From positions 44,503 through 108,502 of the forward strand of contig PHBZ01000016.1 in assembly GCA_002840755.1 (NCBI GenBank): a stretch of 64,000 nt of DNA, read 5' to 3'. The DNA comes from Chloroflexi bacterium HGW-Chloroflexi-10. Lineage in GTDB: Bacteria > Chloroflexota > Anaerolineae > Anaerolineales > Anaerolineaceae. Shown here piece after piece: positions 26,046 through 35,469 of the stretch. The notes below the pieces were generated by a model. That model was not told where the DNA came from. It ran no database searches and worked only from the letters and a program-made list of their open reading frames with translations. The translations under genes were made by a program, and so were the position numbers. Position 1 is the stretch's first letter. Every line of letters starts with the position of its first letter.

Positions 26046-26849
26046 TTCCTTTTGCCTCCACGAACTCCAAATTTTCAGCTAATAGTTCTGTTGAATTCCC
26101 TTAAACAGGGCATGCCACTCCCACAATTATCATACATCAAACTTTGCCATACTTGCAATACACTTTGGCTGAAGATGCCCCATAATCGCCTCCGCAAAAG
26201 GAAAATTGTACCCGGAATACCCGAAATTGGGGCTTGATTTAATAGAACAAATATTCTATAATAGATTTGTTGCAAACCACCACACTGAAAATGCGTGCAA
26301 AGCCCTTTCAGTGTTAAATTTATTTCGTGTTTTTCGTGATAAATAAAAATACATAACCATCGCACATTAAAAACTCCATAGGCATCTGTCTGCCCATACC
26401 ATCCCATTACCTGATTTCCTATTTCTATCTGTAAACCTTTTTCCGGATGGGTCACTCATCACTCATCACTCATCACTGTTCTTCCCATTCGTTCCCCCAT
26501 TCGTTCCAAAACGGTATACCCGCCATAAAACACCAAATTTGCCATTTCTGCCAGGCACTCCCCACCCATGGCGGTCATTTCCCGGAAATACATTCGTTCC
26601 GATTGGAATTTTTTTACGAATAATATACGAAAAACGAATACCCCGCCGCTAATCCCGAATCCGTAGGGTGCGACGCATGCGTCGCCCACAGACATGGCTG
26701 GGCTGCTATTGAAAGACCCGTACGGGCGAGGCGGGAAGAACTTTCCCTGCCCGTTCAAAACCCGATGCCTCGCCCTCCCCTCGATTATTTCATCCCGGCA
26801 GTCTCTCAAAACCTTCCTCTTCACAGGCATCAACGGGTATACTTACCCC
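26046..26849. other. Gene-poor 0.8-kb stretch
   Basis: I see no convincing gene. Visible items are three tandem copies of the 9-base unit ACTCATCAC at about 26453-26476, an inverted repeat CACTGAAA...TTTCAGTG at about 26284-26315, and the perfect 16-bp palindrome GCGACGCATGCGTCGC at 26670-26685. An ORF on each strand near 26460-26830 lacks a ribosome-binding site and any familiar motif. Confidence 0.5.
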
Positions 26850-27272
26850 ATGCTCGAAATCACCCCAACCCTCTCCATCGATGAAAATGACCTGCAGTAT
26901 GACTACATTCGCGCCTCTGGGCCGGGAGGTCAGAATGTAAATAAAGTCTCCACTGCCGTCCAACTGCGCTTTAATGTGCTCAATTCCAACCTGCCCTTGG
27001 ACGTAAAAGAGCGCCTCTTCAAACAGGCCGGTGGGCGCATCAACAAGGACGGCGAGTTGATCCTGCATGCCCACCAGTACCGCACCCAGGAACAGAACCG
27101 CTACGATGCGCAGCAGCGTCTGGTGGATTTACTCAAGGCCGCTGCCGCCAAACCCAAACCACGTCGCGCCACCCGTCCCAGCATTTCAGCCAAAGCAGCC
27201 AGAGTCGGTGAAAAGAAAGAGCATGGCGAAATTAAACGCCAGCGCCGCTACAACCCCGAGGATTGGGAATAG
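26850..27272 (+). CDS. arfB: Alternative ribosome-rescue factor ArfB (YaeJ/ICT1-like peptidyl-tRNA hydrolase)
   Basis: The 140-residue protein has the release-factor catalytic domain with GGQ in RASGPGGQNVNKVSTAVQLR near residue 26. It has no codon-reading domain, and a basic C-terminal tail ends KRQRRYNPEDWE. This is the ArfB plan: the tail enters the empty mRNA channel of a stalled ribosome and GGQ releases the peptide. The ATG at 26850 is chosen because the family begins here; the open frame extends 52 codons upstream without family similarity. No strong Shine-Dalgarno is visible. It appears to be a single gene. Confidence 0.9.
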   Translation: MLEITPTLSIDENDLQYDYIRASGPGGQNVNKVSTAVQLRFNVLNSNLPLDVKERLFKQAGGRINKDGELILHAHQYRTQEQNRYDAQQRLVDLLKAAAAKPKPRRATRPSISAKAARVGEKKEHGEIKRQRRYNPEDWE

Positions 27273-27525
27273 AAAAAACGCCGCGCAGGAAAAACCATTT
27301 TAAATAGTTGGAAATACTTTACGATAATGTAAGTATTCTTCCTTGAGATTTCAGGTCCTGGTACAATACGTGCAACTGAATAATCAGGTTTTCTTGCCAG
27401 GATTTTGTTCAACTTTTTAGAATTTTATCGGTTAACAGTCAGCAATCGTGGGGTCAGGGGTTGTACGTTTTCCACTGGCATTTGTTTTAATCCCCAAAAA
27501 TTATATTTTTTTATCGGGTGAATGT

Positions 27526-29238
27526 ATGGCAATTTCGTTGAATCCAACTGTAAAAGATGTTAAGACCGTTACGGATATTTATGAAAAAATAGACTCCCTC
27601 AACCAGCGTGCCTGGGATCTGGAAGTCACTGACCCGCAGGAAGGTATGCGTGTCACCAAAGAGGCTTTTCTGCTGTCCACTTCGGCAGATTTACGCCAGA
27701 AGTACTACCAAAAAGGAATCGCCGACAGCCTCTTTAACCAGGCGCATTTTAACCTGAAGCGTGGCGATTACCAGTTGGCTCTCTCTCAGGCGCTGGAAAC
27801 GCTCTCCATTTATACCGACCTGAAAGATCGCCATCGCCAGGCGCAGACACTGCGCCATTTGGGCGGCATCTACCTCAGTATTAACGAGTTTAACAAGGGT
27901 ATGTCCACCCTCATCAAGGCGCTGGATATTGCCCGCAACCTGGATGACCCTATTCCGATGGGCGAAACACTCCTCAATATCGGTATGGCATATTTAATGG
28001 CCGGCGACAGCATTCAGGCAATGATTGAGTTTAAGAAGAGTCTCCAAATCTTTCAATCCAGGGATGATATCCGCCTGCTAACCTATGCCTATTGTAACCT
28101 GGCCGCGGCCTACAAAGCCCAGGGCGAGTACGAGCTTTTCTATCAATACCTGGAACGCGCCTCACGCTATGCCGATCAGATCGGGTACGACTATATCCGC
28201 AATGATATTTTGCGCCAGAAAGGCCAGTACGAGTTGATGCTCGGCAACCTGGATACAGCCTACAAGTTGTTTCAGGAAAGCATGCAGCTTTCGCAGCGCC
28301 ACGGCTTTCAGGCGGATGAGGTGGCATCCGCTATCTGGCTCAGCGAGGTGGATTATCGCCACGGCAAGCTGCAGGATACCATAGATCGTTTGCTGGATGC
28401 TTTGGTCCGTTCGCGCAAAAATCACTATGATGAAGGTTGTTTGCGCGCCCATCAGAAACTTTCCCTGGTTTACGAGGAGATGTCCAATTTCAAACAGGCG
28501 TATGATCACTTGAAGGTGTTTTATGAACTGGAAAAGCGCATAAACCTGGAGAAAAATGACCTGAAGTTTAAGACCCTCGAAACCGTGTACCGCACTCAGG
28601 CTTTGCAGAGTGAGGCGCGCATTATTCAGACCAAGAATGAGCAGTTGGAGAAAGAAATCTCCGAGCGTAAATGGGTGGAAGAAGCCCTGCGCCAGAGTGA
28701 GGATAAATACCGCCGCATGGCCAACCTGGACCCGTTGACCGCGTTAAATAACCGTCGCTATTTCTACGAGCTGGCTTTGGGAGAAATGCGCCGGGTAAAA
28801 CGCTACCACCGCCCCATGAGTATTTTAATGGTCGATCTCGACCAGTTTAAGAATGTCAATGATCGCTTTGGTCATCTGGCCGGCGATCAGGTGCTCCAAT
28901 GGGTCGCCCAACGCTTGCAGGACTTTTTGCGCGAGGTGGATATTCTGGGGCGCTTTGGCGGTGAAGAGTTTATTCTGCTGCTGCCGGAGACGCCGGCCGA
29001 GCAGTCGCACCACGTGGCGCAGCGTTTGTGCCAGCAGTTTGCCGATGCCCGCTTTGAAGTGCGTGGCGAACTCGTCACCGTGACCATCAGTATTGGCGTG
29101 GCAGCCTATGAAGATGATATCTCTCTGGACGAGTTGATCGACCGGGCCGATAGCGCCATGTATGTCGCCAAGGATGCCGGGCGTAACCAGGCCTGCCTGT
29201 GGGGTACCTGCCTGCCTATCGAGCAGAAAACCGCGTAA
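27526..29238 (+). CDS. Soluble TPR-GGDEF diguanylate cyclase
   Basis: From ATG 27526 (weak GGGTGA upstream) the product has 570 residues. About eight tetratricopeptide repeats (25-345) lead through a coiled coil (about 355-400) into a GGDEF domain. The active site is GGEEF at 478-482, and an RxxD inhibitory site (REVD) lies five residues before it, so it should make c-di-GMP from GTP with product feedback. There is no membrane helix, so the TPR array probably receives a cytoplasmic protein signal. A paralogue of the same layout is at 33371-35062, with a chemoreceptor gene between them. A palindromic repeat follows 3 bases after the stop. Confidence 0.92.
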   Translation: MAISLNPTVKDVKTVTDIYEKIDSLNQRAWDLEVTDPQEGMRVTKEAFLLSTSADLRQKYYQKGIADSLFNQAHFNLKRGDYQLALSQALETLSIYTDLKDRHRQAQTLRHLGGIYLSINEFNKGMSTLIKALDIARNLDDPIPMGETLLNIGMAYLMAGDSIQAMIEFKKSLQIFQSRDDIRLLTYAYCNLAAAYKAQGEYELFYQYLERASRYADQIGYDYIRNDILRQKGQYELMLGNLDTAYKLFQESMQLSQRHGFQADEVASAIWLSEVDYRHGKLQDTIDRLLDALVRSRKNHYDEGCLRAHQKLSLVYEEMSNFKQAYDHLKVFYELEKRINLEKNDLKFKTLETVYRTQALQSEARIIQTKNEQLEKEISERKWVEEALRQSEDKYRRMANLDPLTALNNRRYFYELALGEMRRVKRYHRPMSILMVDLDQFKNVNDRFGHLAGDQVLQWVAQRLQDFLREVDILGRFGGEEFILLLPETPAEQSHHVAQRLCQQFADARFEVRGELVTVTISIGVAAYEDDISLDELIDRADSAMYVAKDAGRNQACLWGTCLPIEQKTA

Positions 29239-29241
29239 ACT

Positions 29242-29309
29242 GTATCTTTTCATGGACGGGCATTTACCCGTCCACAACAACCCCAGACCCCGTTTTATTG
29301 AGATGATAG
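29242..29309. repeat. Dispersed palindromic element, family Y, copy D
   Basis: GTATCTTTTCATGGACGGG ... CCCGTTTTATTGAGATGATAG, 68 bp, with an inner hairpin TGGACGGG/CCCGTCCA (29253-29274) matching the core of copy A. It starts 3 bases after the stop codon of the GGDEF gene, so it may act as its 3' end. Confidence 0.65.
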
Positions 29310-29363
29310 CGTAAACGGCTATTGGTCGTAAAAGAGAAAGTTTCTCATGCCTGCGATCAGCAG

Positions 29364-29801
29364 TTAATTGTCAGGCTGAGAATTAAGCCAGCTGGTTATT
29401 TTTTGTTCAATCTGGTTGCGGATCTCGCGGAATTTTTCCAGGGTTTCCTCGTGACTGCCGGTAAAGGCTGCCGGATCTTCAAAAGACCAATGCAGCCGTT
29501 CAGTGATCCCTGGCCATATTCGTGGGCAGTTTTCCTCGGCATAGTCGCAGACGGTAATCAGAGTGTGGATATAGGATCTTCCAAGATATTCCTTAATCGG
29601 TTTGGAACGTTTTTCAGATAAGTCGATGTTCTTTTCGAGCATTACCTGTATCGTGTAAGGGTTTATGCCCTTGGGTTCCAGTCCGGCTGAATGCGCCTCG
29701 TAGCGCTTCCCGGCGTACAAATTCAAAAATGCTTCGGCCATCTGGCTGCGCGCAGAATTTCCCGTACATAAAAATAAAACTCGCTTGCTGGTAGTGGTCA
29801 T
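29364..29801 (-). CDS. arsC: Thioredoxin-coupled arsenate reductase (low-molecular-weight phosphatase fold)
   Basis: This 145-residue protein has the P-loop [12 protein letters not shown] (C12), and the further cysteines C85 and C92 in [11 protein letters not shown] that relay the disulfide. This matches the thioredoxin-dependent ArsC class, which reduces arsenate to arsenite. The closing [12 protein letters not shown] carries the general-acid Asp region. GGAGA lies 7 bases before the ATG. No arsR or arsenite pump is beside it, so the gene stands alone and may serve basal detoxification; a tyrosine-phosphatase role is less likely given the Cys triad. Confidence 0.9.
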   Translation of the reverse strand: MTTTSKRVLFLCTGNSARSQMAEAFLNLYAGKRYEAHSAGLEPKGINPYTIQVMLEKNIDLSEKRSKPIKEYLGRSYIHTLITVCDYAEENCPRIWPGITERLHWSFEDPAAFTGSHEETLEKFREIRNQIEQKITSWLNSQPDN

Positions 29802-29940
29802 GCAAGATTCTCCATATATTAATTTGATGATTCAAGTATAGCTTTGGGATATTAACAATTGGCAAAGAAATGGTTAGGGTTTTTTAAAATGGGTTCTCGT
29901 TTCGTAAGGTTGAATACGGGTTGGTGGTAGAATCGCTGCT

Positions 29941-30765
29941 ATGCCGGCGCTTCAGCAAAAATCCAAAAAACCGCAGGGGCAGATCACCCGTGGAAAGACC
30001 GCGCGCAACCGCTTGCGCCGGGTTGATAATTTTTTGTTGATGCATGTTCCCGGTTTGCTGCGTGAACGCGGCGCAGCTTTTGCCAGAGCCTTTTTTGTAG
30101 ATCTGGGGTACGGCGCCGAACCCTTTACCACCCTGGAATGTGCCGAACGTCTGCGCAGCATTAACCCGCAGCTGCCGGTCTTAGGCGTAGAGATCGACCC
30201 GGAACGGGTGCTGCGCGCGTTGCCCTATGCCGATGAAAATACGCAATTTCGGCTGGGTGGCTTTAATGTGCCGCTGCTCCCTGGTGAGGGCGTGCGTGCC
30301 ATTCGCGCTTTTAATGTTCTGCGCCAATATGAAGAAGCGGAAGTCTGGCCGTCCTTACAGGTGATGGGCAGTTGTTTGCTGGATGGCGGTCTGATCATTG
30401 AGGGCACATCCGACCCGTATGGACGGATCTGGGTCGCCAACCTGCTCCGTAAACGCGGACAGGAACTTCAGGTAGAAGGGCTGCTTTTCAGTACCAATTT
30501 CCGCTGGGGGTTTGAACCGGCCTTATTTCAACCGGTACTGCCCAAGAATCATATCCATCGTATGCTGCCGGGTGAAATGATCTACGAATTCATGCAATCC
30601 TGGAAGCGTGCCACTCTCGAGACGATCGCCTATAAAGATTTTGGACTGCGGCGTTGGTTCGCGGCATCGGGAATTCGTCTGGCAGGCATGGGTTACAGCC
30701 TGGATACCAGGACGCGCTATCTCGGGCGCGGGTATTTGCTTTGGCGCACTAATCGATTAAATTAG
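29941..30765 (+). CDS. Class I SAM-dependent methyltransferase-like protein
   Basis: This 274-residue protein has a Rossmann-type start: FFVDLGYGAEPFTTLE (motif I-like, about 50-66), then VLGVEIDPERV (motif II, with the acidic residue that binds the ribose of SAM), then GGFNVPL. These support SAM binding. The C-terminal 150 residues are not recognisable and no substrate motif (such as NPPY) is seen, so the target is unknown. The N-terminus is basic (KPQGQITRGKTARNRLRR), which could bind nucleic acid. No obvious operon partner; it runs toward the chemoreceptor gene with an 10-base gap. Confidence 0.7.
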   Translation: MPALQQKSKKPQGQITRGKTARNRLRRVDNFLLMHVPGLLRERGAAFARAFFVDLGYGAEPFTTLECAERLRSINPQLPVLGVEIDPERVLRALPYADENTQFRLGGFNVPLLPGEGVRAIRAFNVLRQYEEAEVWPSLQVMGSCLLDGGLIIEGTSDPYGRIWVANLLRKRGQELQVEGLLFSTNFRWGFEPALFQPVLPKNHIHRMLPGEMIYEFMQSWKRATLETIAYKDFGLRRWFAASGIRLAGMGYSLDTRTRYLGRGYLLWRTNRLN

Positions 30766-30775
30766 CGATCCTTTA

Positions 30776-32905
30776 TTATAGAGTAAAACGCTTTACCTGG
30801 TTACGCAAACTCATAGCCATTTCGTTCAGCATTTGGGCGGATTTGTTAACCCTGGTTACCTGGGTGGACATCTCATCTACATTCGCGCTCACCTCTTCCA
30901 CAGCTGCGCTGTTTTCTTCGCTGATGCTGGCAATATTTTCGGCTGATCTGGATACTTCGGTTGAGCGGTAGGACATTTTTTGAGTGGCAGCAGTGTTCTG
31001 TTCGACCATGGAGTTGACCTGGCTCATAGCCGAAATCAACCCGCTGGCGGAAGAATCAACCAGAAATGTTGAGTCAGCAATCAAGCTAACCTGTTGCTGC
31101 ATGTTTTTGATCGTGTCAATAATTTTTTCCAAAGCCTGGCCTGCGGATCCTGCCCGATCCATACCGGATTTAACCTCATCCAGACCGCTGTTCATGGCAA
31201 TCACTGTCTCCTGGGTGGTGGTTTTAATACCTTGTACCAGGTTACTGATCTCTTTGGTGGCTGAGGAGGATTTTTTGGCCAACTTGCGAACTTCATCGGC
31301 CACCACCGCAAAGCCCTTTCCCTGTTCGCCGGCACGTGCAGCTTCAATTGCGGCATTCAGCGCTAGCAGGTTGATTTGATTGGAAATCTCTTCAATCACT
31401 GCCAGAATATTGCTGATCTGCTCAGAACGGTTTTTCATTTCCTGAACTTTTAGAGCGGAAGCTTCGACTTTAGATTGAATAGTGCCTATTCCCACAATGG
31501 TTTGTTGAATCGTTTGCGCACCTTTATTAGCTTCCTCCACTGTCTCTCCAGCGCGAACCACACCCGCTTTTGCATCTGTACTGACTTGTTGGATGGCCTT
31601 CACAATCTGGTGGGTCAGTTCGTCAGCCTGTTTGACAGCGTCGGATTGATATTGTGTACCTTGCTCGAGATCGGCAATCGTAGCCCGCATTTGTTCAGCC
31701 GAATCAGCGGTGTGTGTGGCAACATTGGCTTGTTGAATAGCGCCATGAGCAATTTGATCCATAGCCTGTGAAATTTGAGTAGAAGCTGCCCCTGCAATTT
31801 GTGCCACATTAGCCAGATTGCTGGAAGCTTCAACCACTTGCCCTGAGTTTTCAGAGATCTGGCTTACCAACCCACGCAGGTTTCGGGTCATCAATCCAAA
31901 GGATAGACCCAATACATCCTTCTCGGAGCGCGGAATAAAATCGACAGTCAGGTCGCCCTGAGCCAGCCGATCCGCGTCGTGGGCCATTTCATCCAATGTA
32001 TCGATCATATGGTTGAACGCTTCCGCCATACGCCCAACTTCATCATGGTAATATATTCGCGTATGTTGACTTAAATCGCCGTCACGCGCTACCCGGTCAG
32101 CCACAGTGACAATTTCAGTTAGGGGGAAGGTAATCAAGCGTGCTAAGACCAACGCCGTCAGGGATGAAAGAACGATACTAATTTGCGACGCCATCAATAA
32201 ATATAAATTGGTGGACAACAGGATATCGGGAGAAATACCTGTCTTAGAGTGAATCAAACCGGATATCACGATTCCCAATACATTTAAGATGATCGTGGTT
32301 AAAGATGCGATCGCCAGCACTAATTTAGCCGTCACTGGGTAGGTGGAAAAACGCAGAAACAGGATGATGAATAAGACCAGGGAAAGCACGCCTAAAAGAA
32401 TGGTTTGTGGGGATGAAAAATCTGGAGTGTAAATGATTGTTTGACGAAAAAAATCCGTCATTGCGACCAATGATCCACCGGTAAAAGCAATGAATATTCC
32501 AGGACCCATCCAGATCGATGGCATAAGCTGAATGGCAACTACAGAAAGCAGCAAGCCGATCACAATTCCCAGCAGCCAGCCGATATCCACTGGTTCCAAT
32601 AAACACATCAAAAACAATGCAATAATCGCTGTCAGGATTGTGACCAACGCAGCCTGGGTGGCGCGCCCTTTTCGTGCGGGCAGTTCAGCAAATAAAAAGA
32701 TAATCAATGCTCCGACTAATCGGGTAACTGCACTGAGGTAAATTTCCGTCGCTGCGCCCTTGCTAATCGCTGAGAATAAATCCAGACCGCCACTGAATGC
32801 CAGGGCGACATACGTTAACCGTATCATCCAGATCCCTCTGCTAACCTGGCCGGTCATTTTGTTTCCTTTTTGCCCACCCGAATATTGACGTGTTAAATCA
32901 GCCAT
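30776..32905 (-). CDS. Methyl-accepting chemotaxis protein with multi-pass membrane sensor
   Basis: The 709-residue receptor has seven or so membrane helices in the first 260 residues with little extracytoplasmic loop, unlike the usual two-helix receptors. A HAMP domain follows (about 265-320) and then a long coiled coil. The signalling tip reads [20 protein letters not shown] then [13 protein letters not shown], which contacts CheA and CheW. No CheR-docking pentapeptide is seen at the C-terminus. The sensor is probably membrane-embedded, for example for a lipophilic or energy signal. GGAGA lies 8 bases before the ATG. The gene diverges from a TPR-GGDEF gene. Confidence 0.9.
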   Translation of the reverse strand: MADLTRQYSGGQKGNKMTGQVSRGIWMIRLTYVALAFSGGLDLFSAISKGAATEIYLSAVTRLVGALIIFLFAELPARKGRATQAALVTILTAIIALFLMCLLEPVDIGWLLGIVIGLLLSVVAIQLMPSIWMGPGIFIAFTGGSLVAMTDFFRQTIIYTPDFSSPQTILLGVLSLVLFIILFLRFSTYPVTAKLVLAIASLTTIILNVLGIVISGLIHSKTGISPDILLSTNLYLLMASQISIVLSSLTALVLARLITFPLTEIVTVADRVARDGDLSQHTRIYYHDEVGRMAEAFNHMIDTLDEMAHDADRLAQGDLTVDFIPRSEKDVLGLSFGLMTRNLRGLVSQISENSGQVVEASSNLANVAQIAGAASTQISQAMDQIAHGAIQQANVATHTADSAEQMRATIADLEQGTQYQSDAVKQADELTHQIVKAIQQVSTDAKAGVVRAGETVEEANKGAQTIQQTIVGIGTIQSKVEASALKVQEMKNRSEQISNILAVIEEISNQINLLALNAAIEAARAGEQGKGFAVVADEVRKLAKKSSSATKEISNLVQGIKTTTQETVIAMNSGLDEVKSGMDRAGSAGQALEKIIDTIKNMQQQVSLIADSTFLVDSSASGLISAMSQVNSMVEQNTAATQKMSYRSTEVSRSAENIASISEENSAAVEEVSANVDEMSTQVTRVNKSAQMLNEMAMSLRNQVKRFTL

Positions 32906-33370
32906 TCATTTTCTCCATTTTTATCCACCGATATAATTATGTTTACCAATCGCCAGGATTTGAATGCAGCGCAGTAATCCGAGCGATTTTTGTATGGAAG
33001 CCCACTAACATCAAAACAATGATGCGGGACTGGACCAACAAACCAGCATTCGGATGAGCATAATGAATATGGAGACTTTGGTAATCTGACAATCATTACT
33101 ATTTGAGCAATGGTCCCCCGCAGACCTTGCATCTCCAGTTTTCGACAGATTTGTTTTATTGGTTCAGCCTCAGTATACATGATAGTTTACTGTTCAAAGG
33201 TTAAGAGGGAATATAATTGTCATAAATTTTATGTAAAAAATCCCTTATGTTTCTTAAAAAAGTGGTTGTATATTTGCGAATCGTGCAATAGTGAGATAAT
33301 TGGTTTAACCCTCACAAAATAAATATTTTTCTATAATCGTTAATAATGAAAGTGTTATTCAGGTATTCAA
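32906..33370. other. Divergent intergenic region, 465 bp
   Basis: This lies between the leftward chemoreceptor and the rightward TPR-GGDEF gene. TATAAT at 33332-33337 is a possible -10 box for the latter, without a good -35 box. A 95-codon leftward frame (33180-32893) has no ribosome-binding site or motif. Nothing else recognised. Confidence 0.4.
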
Positions 33371-35062
33371 ATGACTACAATCGAAATCAGCGATTTAAAG
33401 CAAAACATTGAAAGCGAAATACAGCCGGTAAAAAAGCTGGAACTTTTACTGGCCCTGGCAAAAAAGCTGCAAAACAGCGATCTGACTCAGGCAATTCTGG
33501 TGGCGGATGATGCAGTTTTATTGGCCGAGCATCTTCAGGCTGAGCAAAAGAATGTGGCAGAATTACTGGTTCAGGGTCTGTTTACCCGGGCCTATTTAAA
33601 TACGCAAACCGCCAATTATTCACTGGCGATCAGCAGTATTTACCAGGCTTTGGCATATTTTGGGCGTTTTCAAAATGAACGCCTGCGCGGGCGCTGTGTG
33701 AATATTCTGGCTTTGGCTAATTTTTATTTGGGAAACAGCGCCGAAGGATTTCATTTTTCATGGCAGGCATTGGAGATTTTTGAGCAGTGCGAAGATCGTC
33801 TCTGGGAAGCTTCTATTTATAATAATCTGGGATACCAGTATTTGAGTATGGAGAATTTTGAATGGGCTGAGCGTTATTTTTTTCAGGCATTGGAAAAGCT
33901 GAAAAATCTGTCCAGTGACAAAGAACAAGCCGATATTTACGATAATTTATGTGTTTTGTATACTCAGACCGGTGAATGGGAAAAAGCGTTAGATAACGGA
34001 AAAAAGGCAGTTTTTCTCTATCGCAAGTCCGGAGAAACCTATAATCTGGTCGAGGCGTTAAACAACCTGGGGCGTTATTTTCAGGAGCATAAAGAGTACA
34101 ATTTGGCCAGGGCAAGTTTTGAAGAAGCGCTGGCGATCTCACGGCATTGTAATCTGCGTTATCAGGAAGTACGCACCTTACTGTTTATGGGGTCCGCGAC
34201 AATGGAGCATCATTTTGTTGAAGAGGCGGCTTTGATGTTGCAGGAAGCCCTGGATATCGCCGATTCGGTCGGCGCGAAACGTGAATCATATAAAATTCAC
34301 CGTCTGTTGGCCCGTGCGTATAAACAAACCGGGGATTTTGCGCTCTCACTGGGGCATTTTGAACATTTCTACCGGGTGGAAAAACAGGTAAATAATGAAA
34401 AAGAAATCCAGCGCATTAAGAGTCTGGAGATTATTCATCAGGTGGAAAATGCCCGACGGGATGTGGAAACTTTCCGTATTCAAAATCAGACACTTCAGGA
34501 GCAATTGGTGGAACAGGAACGCCAGCGTGTCGATTTGGAGCAGCAGGCCATCACCGATCCGTTAACCGGTTTGCTTAATCGCCGTCATTTTAGTTCAATG
34601 GTCGCCAATGAACTGCTTCAGGCAGCCCAATACGGCAAGGCAGTTTCCATGATCGTAATGGATGTTGATCACTTCAAAATGGTCAACGATTCTTATGGTC
34701 ATTTGGTAGGTGATCAAGTGCTTTCATCTCTGGCGCATATTTTGCGCCAGGAGTTGCGCCAGCGTGATGTGGTGTGGCGTTATGGTGGGGAAGAGTTTGT
34801 CATTCTCTTACCCCACACGGGTTGTGAACATGCCCGTATGGTGGCCGATCGTCTCCGCGAACAGGTAGCTGACCATGTCTTTCTGGCGGGACGCCAACAG
34901 GTACAGATTACCATCAGCATGGGGGTGGCATGCAGTGCCGGGCAGTCAGATATGATCGTAGAATCTCTTTTTGATCGCGCAGATAAGGCGTTATTTGTCT
35001 CCAAACAAAAGGGACGCAACCTGGTCTCCACCTGGGAAGATCCGTCATTTACTGTGGAATAA
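33371..35062 (+). CDS. Soluble TPR-GGDEF diguanylate cyclase (second copy)
   Basis: This 563-residue protein shares the plan of the protein at 27526: TPR repeats (about 15-345, e.g. EASIYNNLGYQYLSMENFEWAERYF), coiled coil (about 365-395), GGDEF domain with GGEEF at 472-476 and an RxxD inhibitory site (RQRD) five residues before it. The conserved DPLTGLLNRRHF start of the cyclase domain is intact. It should produce c-di-GMP under control of a partner bound by the TPRs. The two proteins differ widely outside the motifs, so the duplication is old. It diverges from the chemoreceptor gene. Confidence 0.92.
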   Translation: MTTIEISDLKQNIESEIQPVKKLELLLALAKKLQNSDLTQAILVADDAVLLAEHLQAEQKNVAELLVQGLFTRAYLNTQTANYSLAISSIYQALAYFGRFQNERLRGRCVNILALANFYLGNSAEGFHFSWQALEIFEQCEDRLWEASIYNNLGYQYLSMENFEWAERYFFQALEKLKNLSSDKEQADIYDNLCVLYTQTGEWEKALDNGKKAVFLYRKSGETYNLVEALNNLGRYFQEHKEYNLARASFEEALAISRHCNLRYQEVRTLLFMGSATMEHHFVEEAALMLQEALDIADSVGAKRESYKIHRLLARAYKQTGDFALSLGHFEHFYRVEKQVNNEKEIQRIKSLEIIHQVENARRDVETFRIQNQTLQEQLVEQERQRVDLEQQAITDPLTGLLNRRHFSSMVANELLQAAQYGKAVSMIVMDVDHFKMVNDSYGHLVGDQVLSSLAHILRQELRQRDVVWRYGGEEFVILLPHTGCEHARMVADRLREQVADHVFLAGRQQVQITISMGVACSAGQSDMIVESLFDRADKALFVSKQKGRNLVSTWEDPSFTVE

Positions 35063-35085
35063 AACCCGGTACTGAGAGATTGCCT

Positions 35086-35280
35086 TTAGAACAATCTGAA
35101 CCAGTCTGTGCCAAAAATAATCGAACCGGCTATGATCACAAAAAGGATCAGAAAGATGAAACCGCAGCCGCAGCCGGAACAGCCGCGCCCAAAGCCAAAG
35201 CGCTCCTGCAGCCAATCGAACAATTTGTCCAGTAAAAACAGTTTGAATAAACCCATCAAACAACCGCTACGGTTTTCCAT
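35086..35280 (-). CDS. Small Gly/Cys-rich membrane protein, 64 residues
   Basis: I do not recognise a named family. A strong ribosome-binding site (AAGGAGAG) stands 5 bases before the ATG, which supports a real gene. The product has an amphipathic start, a glycine/cysteine cluster (FGRGCSGCGCG) and a single hydrophobic helix (FIFLILFVIIAGSIIFG). The three closely spaced cysteines could bind a metal or form disulfides near the membrane. It lies convergent with the TPR-GGDEF gene. Confidence 0.6.
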   Translation of the reverse strand: MENRSGCLMGLFKLFLLDKLFDWLQERFGFGRGCSGCGCGFIFLILFVIIAGSIIFGTDWFRLF

Positions 35281-35469
35281 TTTCTCTCCTTATCAGCTAT
35301 ATTGGTCTCTTCTTTTTATAGTATACGCAAAATTCTACCGAAAGTTGCTGTTTATGATCAAGGCAGAACCTGAATTTTTCACTAGTGCTTATTCCTCATA
35401 ACCTTTTCACCCTATGCAAGGTCACTGGTCAGGTGGTTAGCCACGCCAGAGAGCTGGGTCTTGGCTAAG

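Noticed and set aside
26459..26833. Leftward 124-codon frame and overlapping rightward extension of arfB
   Set aside because: No family similarity, no ribosome-binding site, and the ArfB family start is clearly at 26850.
32893..33180. Leftward 95-codon frame before the chemoreceptor gene
   Set aside because: No Shine-Dalgarno, no recognisable domain, and it overlaps the well supported start of the chemoreceptor.
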